Positions 1 through 6,756 of a stretch of 18,506 nucleotides of DNA are shown here, in pieces. Origin of the DNA: Verrucomicrobiales bacterium (lineage in GTDB: Bacteria; Verrucomicrobiota; Verrucomicrobiia; Verrucomicrobiales; DEV007); the NCBI GenBank assembly GCA_003232855.1, contig QIKC01000050.1, positions 1 through 18,506 on the forward strand. Reading direction: 5' to 3'. The notes beneath the pieces are model-generated. The model was not told the DNA's origin. It did not search any database and saw only the letters and a program-made list of their open reading frames with translations. The first letter of the stretch is position 1; the number at the start of each line of letters is the position of its first letter. The position numbers and the translations under genes were made by a program.

Positions 1-478
1 CCATCGCTTGGCGGCAGGCGTCTTGCGCTACCACCTGCGCGGCATAAGCGGTGCTTTTCCGCGAGCCGCGGAAACCCATCTTACCGGAGGTCGACCAGCC
101 GATGACGTTGCCGTTCGGATCGGTGATGGTGACCATCGTATTGTTAAAGGTCGCCTTCACATGAACGATGCCAGAGTGAACATTCTTGCTACCCTTAGCT
201 TTGACAATCTTGGGCGCACCGGCCTCTCCGCCGTCCAGTTCGAGCAGGACTTCAGCGGCGGTGAGCTCCTTCTTCGGCTCGTCGCTGTCAGCCGCTTTCT
301 CTGCTGCGGGCTTCGCCTCCGCTGCGGGCTTCTTGGCTTCCGCTGCGGGCTTAGCCTCCTTTGCAGGCTTGGCCTCTGCTGCGGGCTTTTCTTCGGTGGC
401 GGGTTTCGCCTCCTTTGCGGGAGCGGCCGCTGCTGCGGTCGCCTCTTCTTCTGGTTTCGCCTGTTCTTCGTCAGCCAT
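1..478 (-). CDS. rpsK: 30S ribosomal protein S11 (uS11), 5' part, with long N-terminal extension
   Basis: S11 sits on the platform of the small subunit near the mRNA exit and the 16S rRNA 3' end. I translated the minus strand by hand from the ATG at 478-476; 159 codons are open and the gene runs off the window edge, so the C-terminal third is missing. The S11 core begins near residue 97 and shows [15 protein letters not shown], then [19 protein letters not shown], then [13 protein letters not shown]. Compared with E. coli S11, where the matching valine is about residue 16, some 84 extra residues precede the core. Residues 20-63 are Lys/Pro/Ala/Glu repeats, and residues 71-92 look like a short amphipathic segment. 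The gene follows rpsM by 47 bases in the classic alpha-operon order. No Shine-Dalgarno sequence is visible before the ATG, but the reading frame is unbroken through the tail into the core, so the tail is probably translated. Confidence 0.96.
   Translation of the reverse strand, partial: MADEEQAKPEEEATAAAAAPAKEAKPATEEKPAAEAKPAKEAKPAAEAKKPAAEAKPAAEKAADSDEPKKELTAAEVLLELDGGEAGAPKIVKAKGSKNVHSGIVHVKATFNNTMVTITDPNGNVIGWSTSGKMGFRGSRKSTAYAAQVVAQDACRQAM
290..421 (-). repeat. imperfect KPAAEA-type repeat coding for the S11 N-terminal tail
   Basis: Residues 20-63 of S11 are built from about seven imperfect six- or seven-residue units such as [12 protein letters not shown] and KKPAAEA. At DNA level this appears on the plus strand as recurring gctgcgggctt(n)gcctcc units about 18-21 bases apart. 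The units vary at synonymous and a few non-synonymous positions, so this is an old or relaxed repeat rather than a fresh duplication. Lys and Glu are nearly balanced, unlike the strongly basic tails usual in ribosomal proteins. Confidence 0.8.
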
Positions 479-525
479 GGGTCAGTAGGAAATTTGTTGT
501 CGTGGAAAAATGATTAACGGTCTTG

Positions 526-921
526 TTAGACCTTGCTCTTTTTGGCGTTCGGATTGCGCTCGACGCCAACGGTGCGTCGGCCGCCTTTGCGGGTACGGGC
601 GTTGGTTTTGGTGCGTTGGCCGCGAACGGGGATGCCGCGACGGTGGCAGACGCCACGGTAGCAGTTGATCTGCTGCAGGCGCTTCATGTTGGCCTGCAAC
701 TCCCGACGCAGGTCGCCTTCGATGACGATGCCGTTGGTATTAACGATCTGGATGATCTTGCTCAGTTGCTCGTCACTGAGTTCGCCGGTGCGAATGCCCG
801 GGTCGATCGACGCCTGGGCGAGGATCTTCTTTGCCATCGAATGACCAATCCCGTAAATATACGGGAGCGACGCTTCGATACGTTTTTCGTTGGGGATCTC
901 GATTCCTAAAAGCCTAGCCAT
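526..921 (-). CDS. rpsM: 30S ribosomal protein S13 (uS13)
   Basis: S13 lies in the head of the small subunit, contacts the P-site tRNA and forms intersubunit bridges with the large subunit. The 131-residue protein begins MARLLGIEIPNEKRIEASL and continues with the helix-two-turns-helix region YIYGIGHSMAKKIL. Its basic C-terminus has the typical CHRRGIPVRGQRTKTNART signature followed by KGGRRTVGVERNPNAKKSK. It is slightly longer than the E. coli protein (118), the excess being at the C-terminus. It follows rpmJ by 38 bases and precedes rpsK by 47, the usual alpha-operon order. The bases before the ATG (tttgaaaac) hold no Shine-Dalgarno sequence. Confidence 0.98.
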   Translation of the reverse strand: MARLLGIEIPNEKRIEASLPYIYGIGHSMAKKILAQASIDPGIRTGELSDEQLSKIIQIVNTNGIVIEGDLRRELQANMKRLQQINCYRGVCHRRGIPVRGQRTKTNARTRKGGRRTVGVERNPNAKKSKV

Positions 922-959
922 GTTTTCAAATAGGGTAAGTTGCTGCCGACGCCAGAGTT

Positions 960-1073
960 CTAGCCTTGACGCTGTTTGTGACGCGGGTTTTTACAGATGA
1001 CACGGACGACGCCCTCGCGACGGATCACCCGGCACGATTCACATAAACGTTTAACTGACGGTCTTACTTTCAT
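960..1073 (-). CDS. rpmJ: 50S ribosomal protein L36 (bL36), zinc-ribbon type
   Basis: This 37-residue gene was read directly from the minus strand. The protein starts [20 protein letters not shown] and ends [10 protein letters not shown]. Cys11, Cys14, Cys27 and His32 are the zinc ligands of the C+ form of L36, so this is the zinc-binding version, not the zinc-free paralogue. L36 is a small globular protein on the large subunit that organises 23S rRNA helices near the GTPase-associated side. It lies directly upstream of rpsM as in most bacteria. infA, which often precedes it, is not present; instead there is a 254-base gap back to map. No Shine-Dalgarno sequence is seen (upstream agagaaatacg). 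Confidence 0.96.
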   Translation of the reverse strand: MKVRPSVKRLCESCRVIRREGVVRVICKNPRHKQRQG

Positions 1074-1327
1074 CGTATTTCTCTGATTGATTTGTCTCTA
1101 GTGGAACGCGGCACTCGTTATTCATGCACCGTCACCATCCGCTCCTCGATGCCAACCTGATTTTGGGCAAATGCCCGAATTTCGGGCGACTTGGGAAAGT
1201 CTGGCTGACGCGGAAAAAGCGGACGGAATCTTTAGCATAGTTCCGGTGTCCTGCAAGGCCGGGATTCCCCAATTTTTCGGAGTTTTTGAATTCTTCTGGA
1301 ACACGGAAATTATGGGAGCAATAGCCA
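1074..1327. other. 254-base intergenic gap between map and rpmJ (place where infA is expected)
   Basis: This is one of the two largest non-coding stretches in the window. I looked for infA and found no IF1-like frame on either strand. It holds a palindrome (1173-1187) with a second, competing GGGC/GCCC pairing beside it. On the minus strand there is a weak promoter-like pair, TTGCAG followed 16 bases later by TAAAGA (within about 1228-1255), too poor to call. An open frame of 69 codons begins at 1331, overlapping the map stop as ATGA, but its product resembles nothing I know. The gap may carry a promoter or attenuator for rpmJ-rpsM-rpsK; this is inference. Confidence 0.6.
1173..1187 (-). promoter_or_regulatory. 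7-bp inverted repeat in the map-rpmJ gap
   Basis: The arms GCCCGAA (1173-1179) and TTCGGGC (1181-1187) are perfect inverted copies round a single base. Just beside them (1165-1176) lies GGGCAAATGCCC, whose GCCC arm is shared, so the two stems cannot both form in RNA. No T-tract follows in the direction of transcription, so it is not a normal intrinsic terminator. It could be a protein-binding palindrome or an RNA switch; there is no evidence that decides. Confidence 0.35.
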
Positions 1328-2119
1328 TCATTCAGCAGCGGCGGTGCTCATGCTGCGTTCTCGCCATGTCAGGATCTCGGGATCGCCCTTGGTGATGAGG
1401 ACGCTGTGTTCGAAATGCGAAGAAAAGCTGCCATCGGCGGTCACCACCGTCCAATCGTCATCGAGAAGTTTGATGCCTGCGGCACCGAGGTTGACCATGG
1501 GCTCGATGGCCAAAATCATCCCGGCGCGCAGCCGCGGGCGGTTGGTCTCCGGTCGGTAATTGGGCACCTGCGGCGGCTCGTGCAGCTTGCGCCCGACACC
1601 ATGGCCGACAAATTCGCGCACGACAGTGTACCCGCCCGCTCTGACGTGGCGGTCGACCGAGGCACAAAGGTCGCCCAACATGACCCCGTCGCGTGCGAAA
1701 TCGATGGCGATATGCAGGGCCTCTTCCGTGGCGCGCAGCAGACCTTCGACCTCCAGCCCGACATCGCCGACCGGAACGGTGAGGGCATTGTCCCCAACCC
1801 AGCCGCCCTTGATAATGCCGACGTCGAGTTTGATAATGTCCCCAGGCTGGATGGTGCGTGGGCCGCCGATGCCATGAACGATCTCATCGTTGACCGAGAT
1901 ACAAACATTGCCGGGGAACGCGGGGCCGCCGTTCTTCTGCCGATAACCGAGAAAGGCGCTCTTGCACTCCTTCTGGCGCATGAGGTCTGCGGCGAAAGCG
2001 TCCACCTCTCCGGTGGTCACTCCGGGCTGGCAGCGCGCGGCGGTCTCGAGCAGGATGTCGCGTGCCATCCCGCAGGCCTGCCGCATGCCGTCGAGTTGTT
2101 TGCCGCGATAAATAGGCAT
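1328..2119 (-). CDS. map: type I methionine aminopeptidase
   Basis: MetAP removes the initiator methionine from nascent proteins as they leave the ribosome, using a two-metal centre. All expected ligands are visible in the 263-residue protein: His82 in NDEIVHGI, Asp99 in IKLDVG, Asp110 in GWVGDNA, His173 in VGHGVGR with His180 in KLHEPPQV, Glu206 in LAIEPMVN and Glu237 in SHFEHSVLI. Length matches the E. coli enzyme (264), with no N-terminal zinc-finger or SH3-binding extension, so it is the plain type Ia form. It follows secY by 48 bases; the adk gene that commonly separates them is missing. A short C-terminal tail (RSMSTAAAE) extends past the catalytic fold. The start ATG has no Shine-Dalgarno sequence. 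Confidence 0.98.
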   Translation of the reverse strand: MPIYRGKQLDGMRQACGMARDILLETAARCQPGVTTGEVDAFAADLMRQKECKSAFLGYRQKNGGPAFPGNVCISVNDEIVHGIGGPRTIQPGDIIKLDVGIIKGGWVGDNALTVPVGDVGLEVEGLLRATEEALHIAIDFARDGVMLGDLCASVDRHVRAGGYTVVREFVGHGVGRKLHEPPQVPNYRPETNRPRLRAGMILAIEPMVNLGAAGIKLLDDDWTVVTADGSFSSHFEHSVLITKGDPEILTWRERSMSTAAAE

Positions 2120-2167
2120 CGGATAATCGTTACGCGGCGCGGGTAGACCAGCGCAAGCCGGGGGCGG

Positions 2168-3682
2168 CTAGCCGGCCTTTTTGGCGATAGCGTAAGTGAC
2201 TCCGACGATCACCATGATGGCGATCAGAGTGTAGAGCCACACCATGGTATTCTTGCTCGCCGTCTTACCGGCAGTGCCGGTACGTCGATCATAGCGACCG
2301 CGGATTTTGCCCTTGCGCAGGAAGCCGTCGTAGTGGCGTTGAATCAAATGGGTCTCCGCCTGGCGCATGATGTCGAGCAACACGCCGACCAAAATCAGCA
2401 AACTGGTGCCACCGAAAAACTGCGACACAGTCATCGAGACGCCCATTTGGCGAGAGATGAGCGAGGGCAGCAGGGCGACGATGGTGAGGAAGCAGGCTCC
2501 GGCGAAGGTCAGCCGACTCATGGTGTAATCGAGGAACCCCGCCGTCGGCTTACCGGGTCGCACCCCGGGGATGTAGCCACCGTTCTTCTTGAGATCCTCG
2601 GCGATCTGCTGCGGCTGGAACATGGTGGCCACCCAGAAGTAACTGAAGAAAAAGATCAGCACGCCGGTGAGGGCGAAGTAGACCCAACCGGTGGTCATCG
2701 ACGATGCGAACCGCTCGGCCCAGCTGCCTTGGAAAGCAAAGTTAACAATCTGCGCCGGGAACAACACGATCGCTTGGGCGAAAATAATCGGCATGACGCC
2801 GGCGTAGTTTACCTTGAGAGGCAAAAACGAACTCTGCCCGCCGTAGACCTTGCGACCGACCACCCGCTTGGCGTACTGGATCGTGATTTTGCGTAGCGCC
2901 TGGGTGATGGAGATCACTGCGGCGATCACCAGAATCAGCAGCGCCACCAGCAGCACAAGCTGCACCGGTTTCGTCACGCCGCCTTCTTCGCCAGCCCCGC
3001 TAATATATGTCTGCCAGACTTGGACAAGGGCGCCCGGAAGTGCAGAGACGATATTCACGGCGATGATCAGCGAGATACCGTTGCCGATCCCCCGCTCGGT
3101 GATTTGCTCGCCGATCCACATCAATAGCATGGTGCCAGCGGTGATGACGATCACCGTCACCATCACGAACCAAAAACCAAAACCGGGAACCAGTTGCGCT
3201 CCGGTATCGGCGATGTAATGCGCGATATCTGCGAGGAAAATATTGTTCGCTGGGTTTTCCAGCGACCGCGCCAACATCCAGCCCTGAACGAGACAGAGGA
3301 CAATCGTCACGTAGCGGGTGTACATGTTGATCTTCGAGCGCCCGCCGTCCTCACGGGCGAGCTTGCTGAGGCGTGGCACCACGGCGGTGAGCAGCTGCAT
3401 CATAATCGATGCGCTGATATACGGCATGATGCCGAGCGCGAAGACCGCGCAGTTTTTCAAGCCGCCGCCACTGAAGACGTTGATCAGCGATCCGATCATG
3501 CCGGTCGAGTCATCCGCCCCTCGTTTACTGGCGGCGTCGAGCGCCCCCTGCAGCACTTCGGCGCTCACCCCGGGCAAGGGGATCGCCGCCCCGATCCGGA
3601 CGATGACGACCATCGCCAGAGTAAAAAGAATGCGCTGTCGCAGTTCGGGGATCTTGAGGGTGTTCGCAAACGCGGAAATCAT
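2168..3682 (-). CDS. secY: preprotein translocase subunit SecY with an extra C-terminal hydrophobic segment
   Basis: SecY is the channel of the Sec translocon in the inner membrane. The protein opens with the typical IPELRQRILFTLAMVVIVRI (TM1) and IPLPGV plug approach, shows the family signature GIMPYISASIMMQLL, and has the cytosolic loops that bind ribosome and SecA (AKRVVGRKVYGG with SSFLPLKVNYAGVMPIIFA, then FQPQQIAEDLKKNGGYIPG). Ten membrane segments end with the usual tail IQRHYDGFLRKGKIRGR near residue 463. At 504 residues it is longer than the common 435-450. Residues about 41-75 in the plug region are enlarged, and residues 480-500 form an additional hydrophobic stretch (WLYTLIAIMVIVGVTYAIA) after a basic linker. 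The start has a weak AAGG eight bases upstream, one of the few Shine-Dalgarno-like sites here. A strong hairpin lies in the gap from rplO. Confidence 0.98.
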   Translation of the reverse strand: MISAFANTLKIPELRQRILFTLAMVVIVRIGAAIPLPGVSAEVLQGALDAASKRGADDSTGMIGSLINVFSGGGLKNCAVFALGIMPYISASIMMQLLTAVVPRLSKLAREDGGRSKINMYTRYVTIVLCLVQGWMLARSLENPANNIFLADIAHYIADTGAQLVPGFGFWFVMVTVIVITAGTMLLMWIGEQITERGIGNGISLIIAVNIVSALPGALVQVWQTYISGAGEEGGVTKPVQLVLLVALLILVIAAVISITQALRKITIQYAKRVVGRKVYGGQSSFLPLKVNYAGVMPIIFAQAIVLFPAQIVNFAFQGSWAERFASSMTTGWVYFALTGVLIFFFSYFWVATMFQPQQIAEDLKKNGGYIPGVRPGKPTAGFLDYTMSRLTFAGACFLTIVALLPSLISRQMGVSMTVSQFFGGTSLLILVGVLLDIMRQAETHLIQRHYDGFLRKGKIRGRYDRRTGTAGKTASKNTMVWLYTLIAIMVIVGVTYAIAKKAG

Positions 3683-3734
3683 GATCTCGGCCTTAGGTGG
3701 GTATCGCCACTCAAGGTGCGGTGTGGTGTGGAAT

Positions 3735-3764
3735 GAGAGCCCCCGACCGGTGACCGGGGCTCTC
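3735..3764 (-). promoter_or_regulatory. strong hairpin between rplO and secY
   Basis: Arms GAGAGCCCC (3735-3743) and GGGGCTCTC (3756-3764) pair perfectly over nine GC-rich bases around a 12-base loop, inside the 101-base gap between the rplO stop and the secY start. In the transcribed (minus) direction it is followed by ATTCCACACC, which lacks a clear U-run, so it is not a textbook terminator. It may act as a partial terminator, an RNase-processing or 3'-end stabilising element, or a site that lowers secY expression relative to the ribosomal proteins. The function is inference. Confidence 0.6.
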
Positions 3765-3783
3765 GGTAAACAAGTGACAGTTT

Positions 3784-4389
3784 TTACTCGCTAGTCTCGC
3801 CCTCAGGGGTTTCGGCAGGCGGTGCGGCTTCTGTGGTTTCCGGGGCAGCTTTCTTCGCCGCAGGCTTTTTAGCCGCAGCTTTCTTCGCCGCAGGCTTCTT
3901 CGGCTTATCGGGTGTATCAAAACGCGGGCCGCGCTCGACTTTGGGAATGATCGATACGGCGCCCCCCGCCTTCTCGATTTTTTCCTTGGCGGAGGCGCTG
4001 ACGTTGTCGGCAGTAATCGAAAATTTCTTGCTCAAATCGCCGGTGCCGAGGATCTTCAATCCGTCATAGCGACCTTTGATTAGACGTGCCTCGCGCAGCA
4101 GCTCTTCGGTGATCTCGGTGCCCGCCTCGAAACGCTCTTCGAGCATACCGACGTTGACCACAGCGTGTACCGTTTTGAATTGGGCGTTGTTGAAGCCGCG
4201 CTTCGGCAGACGGCGGTAGAGGGGCATTTGTCCACCCTCGAAGCTGGTGCGAACACCACCCCCCGAACGAGATTTCTGCCCTTTGTGGCCGCGGCCGCAG
4301 GTCTTACCTAGGCCTGAGCTCTCGCCGCTTCCGAGACGTTTGCGGCGGTGTTTTGCCCCGGGGCGTGGTTTGATATCGTGGAGACGCAT
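3784..4389 (-). CDS. rplO: 50S ribosomal protein L15 (uL15) with Lys/Ala then acidic C-terminal tail
   Basis: L15 is a late-assembling large-subunit protein that threads a glycine-rich arm into 23S rRNA. The N-terminus (MRLHDIKPRPGAKHRRKRLG, then GLGKTCGRGHKGQKSRSGGGV and FEGGQMPLYRRLPKRGF) is a clear uL15 match. The globular part ends near residue 150 (AGGAVSIIPKVERGP). The remaining ~50 residues are extra compared with the 144-residue E. coli protein: a PAAKKAAAKK-type basic stretch (162-181) followed by an acidic Pro/Glu/Thr end (184-201). rpmD (L30), normally just upstream, is absent: only 37 bases separate rplO from rpsE. No Shine-Dalgarno sequence is seen before the ATG. Confidence 0.97.
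   Translation of the reverse strand: MRLHDIKPRPGAKHRRKRLGSGESSGLGKTCGRGHKGQKSRSGGGVRTSFEGGQMPLYRRLPKRGFNNAQFKTVHAVVNVGMLEERFEAGTEITEELLREARLIKGRYDGLKILGTGDLSKKFSITADNVSASAKEKIEKAGGAVSIIPKVERGPRFDTPDKPKKPAAKKAAAKKPAAKKAAPETTEAAPPAETPEGETSE
3845..3897 (-). repeat. two direct copies of a 23-base unit coding for the L15 Lys/Ala tail
   Basis: The plus-strand text gcagctttcttcgccgcagg followed by ctt occurs at 3845-3867 and identically at 3875-3897, a 30-base period. It codes for two rounds of a ten-residue KKPAAKKAAA-like unit in the C-terminal tail of L15. Exact identity of the two copies suggests recent duplication or slippage. Confidence 0.8.
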
Positions 4390-4426
4390 GGCTTCGAATG
4401 GCTAGGGTTTGATGGATACAGGCTTC

Positions 4427-5338
4427 TTAGAGAGCCTTCTTATCGGCGACTTTCTTGCCGCGCAGTTTGTAGATTTCTTCGCGCGAACGCAGCGAACGTA
4501 AACCGGCGAGGGTCGCTTTGACGACGTTGAAATGATTGTTAGAGCCGAGCGATTTGGTAAGAATATCGGTGATCCCGGCTGCCTCGACGACAGCGCGCAC
4601 GCTGGTGCCCGCGACAATCCCGGTTCCGGGAGACGCCGGCCGGAGCAAGACCTTGCCACCACCATACTCGCCGATGGTCTCGTGGGGAATCGTTGTGCCG
4701 CGTAAGGTGATCGGCACCAGCGAAGTCTGGGCAGTCTCGCTCGCCTTACGGATGCATTCGGCGACCTCGTTGGCTTTGCCGAAGCCGAAGCCGACTTTAC
4801 CCGCACGGTCTCCGGCGACCACTAGGGCGCTGAAGCTGAAGCGGCGTCCACCTTTGACGACTTTGGAAACGCGGTTGATCGTGACGACGCGCTCGGCGAG
4901 TTCGGGTTTCTCCGGCTCGGACGAAGCCGACCGCTCACCGCCCACGGGCGGAGTGTAGGTCGAGCTGCGGATCGTATCGCCCTCCGCATCCGGGGCGGCG
5001 CTGGCGACCGTTACCGCAACAGTGGTCGAGGGGGCGCCCTCGGCAGCCTTCTCGGGCGTCGCTTCGGCAGCCTTCTCGGGCGTCGCTTCGACAGCCTTCT
5101 CGGGTGTCGCTTCGACAGCCTTCTCAGGTGTCGCCTCGACAGCCTTCTCGGGTGTCGCTTCGGCAGCCTTCTCGGGCGTTGCTTCGGCAGCCTTCTCAGG
5201 TGTCGTTTCGGCAGCCTTCTCAGGTGTCGCTTCAACGGCAGCCGGTTCCTTGGTCTCGGCGACGGCGGGCTGTTCGGGGGTATCGGTGCCCTTGGTCTCC
5301 TCGACCTCGGGTGCGTTCGGTGTCTCTTCGCTGCTCAT
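4427..5338 (-). CDS. rpsE: 30S ribosomal protein S5 (uS5) with ~140-residue repetitive N-terminal extension
   Basis: S5 lies on the solvent side of the small subunit at the mRNA entry tunnel and affects decoding fidelity. The core begins near residue 146 and shows the S5 dsRNA-binding-like domain ([38 protein letters not shown]) and the C-terminal domain ([37 protein letters not shown]). The core length (~158) equals that of ordinary S5, but the protein is 303 residues: the first ~145 are added, made of an acidic leader, eight tandem octapeptides EATPEKA(A/V) at residues 36-99 and a Ser/Pro linker. The reading frame is continuous from the ATG through the repeats, and no Met-coded start lies near the core boundary, which supports translation of the extension; GTG or TTG starts inside it cannot be excluded. 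It begins 11 bases after rplR and has no Shine-Dalgarno sequence. Confidence 0.97.
   Translation of the reverse strand: MSSEETPNAPEVEETKGTDTPEQPAVAETKEPAAVEATPEKAAETTPEKAAEATPEKAAEATPEKAVEATPEKAVEATPEKAVEATPEKAAEATPEKAAEGAPSTTVAVTVASAAPDAEGDTIRSSTYTPPVGGERSASSEPEKPELAERVVTINRVSKVVKGGRRFSFSALVVAGDRAGKVGFGFGKANEVAECIRKASETAQTSLVPITLRGTTIPHETIGEYGGGKVLLRPASPGTGIVAGTSVRAVVEAAGITDILTKSLGSNNHFNVVKATLAGLRSLRSREEIYKLRGKKVADKKAL
5042..5233 (-). repeat. eight tandem 24-bp units coding for EATPEKA(A/V) in S5
   Basis: Eight head-to-tail, in-frame units of 24 bases are visible (plus-strand unit like gcagccttctcgggcgtcgc plus ttcg). They differ at only a few third positions and at one site that switches the last residue between Ala and Val. 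Units 4-6 carry Val while units 1-3 and 7-8 carry Ala; unit 2 begins with Glu-Thr. Each unit has two Glu and one Lys, so the tract is net acidic. A period divisible by three means copy-number slippage would keep the frame. The region is a likely spot for length variation between strains and for assembly error. Confidence 0.95.
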
Positions 5339-5349
5339 AGGTGATCGAT

Positions 5350-5709
5350 CTAAAATTGGAGGCCTGCCTCGCGCGCCGCATCGGCGAGCGCTTTGACTTT
5401 ATTACTATACAAGAACCCGCCACGGTCGAAGACGACGGTATCGACGCCGGCGGACTTGCCACGTTCGGCGATCATTTTCCCCACCTTGGCGGCGGTCTCG
5501 GCGTTGGCCGAACTGGCGAGCCCGCCCTTCCTGTCCTTGGTGGAGGCGGAGGCGAGCGTCTTGCCGGAATCATCGTCGATTAGCTGGGCGTAGACGTTCT
5601 TGTTAGAGAAATGGACAGCCAGCCGGGGGCGTGCAGCGGATCCTGAAACCTTCTTACGGATCCGGTTGTGTACCCGGCGGCGGTTTTTTTTGCGATTGAT
5701 ATAAGCCAT
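5350..5709 (-). CDS. rplR: 50S ribosomal protein L18 (uL18)
   Basis: L18 binds 5S rRNA together with L5 and helps fix the central protuberance to the large subunit. The 119-residue protein has the arginine-rich N-terminus ([19 protein letters not shown]), the core signature [20 protein letters not shown] and the C-terminal [20 protein letters not shown] typical of uL18. Length is normal (E. coli 117), with no added tail, unlike its downstream neighbour S5. It lies 32 bases after rplF and 11 before rpsE. No Shine-Dalgarno sequence precedes the ATG (tcacaatttcc). Confidence 0.98.
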   Translation of the reverse strand: MAYINRKKNRRRVHNRIRKKVSGSAARPRLAVHFSNKNVYAQLIDDDSGKTLASASTKDRKGGLASSANAETAAKVGKMIAERGKSAGVDTVVFDRGGFLYSNKVKALADAAREAGLQF

Positions 5710-5741
5710 GGAAATTGTGATACTGTGATGTTCAGGATTCG

Positions 5742-6278
5742 TTACTGGACGCTCTTACCAGCCTTGCGGCGCACGTGTTCATCGGCGTAACGAACTCCCT
5801 TGCCTTTATAGGGTTCGGGCGGGTAATAGGCGCGCACGTCGGAGGCGAACTGCCCGACGAGGTGTTTGTCGATGCCTTCGACGAGGATCTTTGTGTTCTC
5901 TTCGACGGTGACGGTGATGCCCTCTGGGATCGGGTGCGCGAGCGGGTGCGAGAAGCCGAGCTGTAGGTCGAGCGCCTTGCCCTGCACTTTGGCGCGGAAA
6001 CCAACACCGTGGATCTCCAACTTGCGGGAGAATCCCTTATTGACGCCCTCGACCATATTGGCGACGAGCGCGCGGGAAGTTCCATGCATGGCGCGAGTCT
6101 GACGGGAGTCATCGCGACGCTTGAGCGTCACCGTGCCGTCCTCCTGACTGAGTTCGATGCTTTCAGGCAGAGTCCAGGCGAGCTTGCCTTTCGGCCCCTC
6201 GACGGAAACGGCGCCGTCGGCGACGGCGATCGATACCTTTTCGGGGAGCGAGATAGTTTGGTTTCCGATGCGTGACAT
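5742..6278 (-). CDS. rplF: 50S ribosomal protein L6 (uL6)
   Basis: L6 lies near the sarcin-ricin loop and factor-binding site of the large subunit. The 178-residue protein has the two-domain uL6 form: [19 protein letters not shown] at the start, [13 protein letters not shown] in the first domain, and the C-terminal signature with the rRNA-binding loop ([17 protein letters not shown] followed by HVRRKAGK). Length equals that of E. coli (177). It follows rpsH by 36 bases. The start ATG is preceded by gttaatacc with no Shine-Dalgarno sequence. Confidence 0.98.
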   Translation of the reverse strand: MSRIGNQTISLPEKVSIAVADGAVSVEGPKGKLAWTLPESIELSQEDGTVTLKRRDDSRQTRAMHGTSRALVANMVEGVNKGFSRKLEIHGVGFRAKVQGKALDLQLGFSHPLAHPIPEGITVTVEENTKILVEGIDKHLVGQFASDVRAYYPPEPYKGKGVRYADEHVRRKAGKSVQ

Positions 6279-6314
6279 GGTATTAACGATGGTTTGAAAA
6301 ATGGGACAAAAGGT

Positions 6315-6713
6315 CTACCAGACGGAGGCGAGCAGTTCGCCGCCGATGTTTTCTTTTCTGGCGCGGTGCCCGGTCATGAGCCCCTTCGAGGTGGAGACGA
6401 TGGTGATGCCGAGGCCACCGAGGACGCGGGGAATTTCCTGGGAGCCGACGTAGCGACGGCGGCCGGGTTTGCTCTCCTTTTTCAAATCGGTGAGCGCCGG
6501 GGTGCCGTCGAGGTATTTTACCTTGATCTTGATCTCGGGAAAATCACCATCGGTGACGACCTCGTAAGACCAGATGTAGCCCTCTTCTTTCAGAATGCGG
6601 GCCACCTCGGCCTTGATCTTGGAGAAGGGTGCTGTGAAATCTTCCTTGCCCGCGCGACAAGCATTCTTGAAGCGGGTGAGAAAGTCGGAGAGAGGATCGC
6701 TTAGGACGGCCAT
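6315..6713 (-). CDS. rpsH: 30S ribosomal protein S8 (uS8)
   Basis: S8 is a primary 16S rRNA binder in the central domain and, in E. coli, the translational repressor of the spc operon. The 132-residue protein begins MAVLSDPLSDFLTRFKNACR and ends with the highly conserved RNA-binding block STSKGLMTGHRARKENIGGE. It follows rplE after only 43 bases; the rpsN (S14) gene that sits here in most bacteria is absent. Whether an S8-binding repressor site exists on this transcript cannot be told by eye; I saw no obvious helix-21 mimic in the short rplE-rpsH gap. Upstream bases are AT-rich (aatttattactacg), without a Shine-Dalgarno sequence. Confidence 0.98.
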   Translation of the reverse strand: MAVLSDPLSDFLTRFKNACRAGKEDFTAPFSKIKAEVARILKEEGYIWSYEVVTDGDFPEIKIKVKYLDGTPALTDLKKESKPGRRRYVGSQEIPRVLGGLGITIVSTSKGLMTGHRARKENIGGELLASVW

Positions 6714-6756
6714 CGTAGTAATAAATTGGTTGGCTTAGAAATTGGGGTTGGGCTGA

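Noticed and set aside
8..517. Plus-strand frames in the Cys/Gly/Leu-rich region opposite the S11 tail
   Set aside because: They are the antisense of the KPAAEA repeat and of conserved S11 residues.
1122..1331. Minus-strand 69-codon frame after map, considered as infA or a small gene
   Set aside because: No IF1 pattern and no known motif. The ATGA overlap with map is suggestive but could be chance; it is kept only as part of the intergenic finding.
5011..5396. Repetitive frames on both strands over the S5 repeat, which could look like a separate repeat protein
   Set aside because: A 24-base unit gives repeats in every open frame. Only the S5 frame joins a conserved domain.
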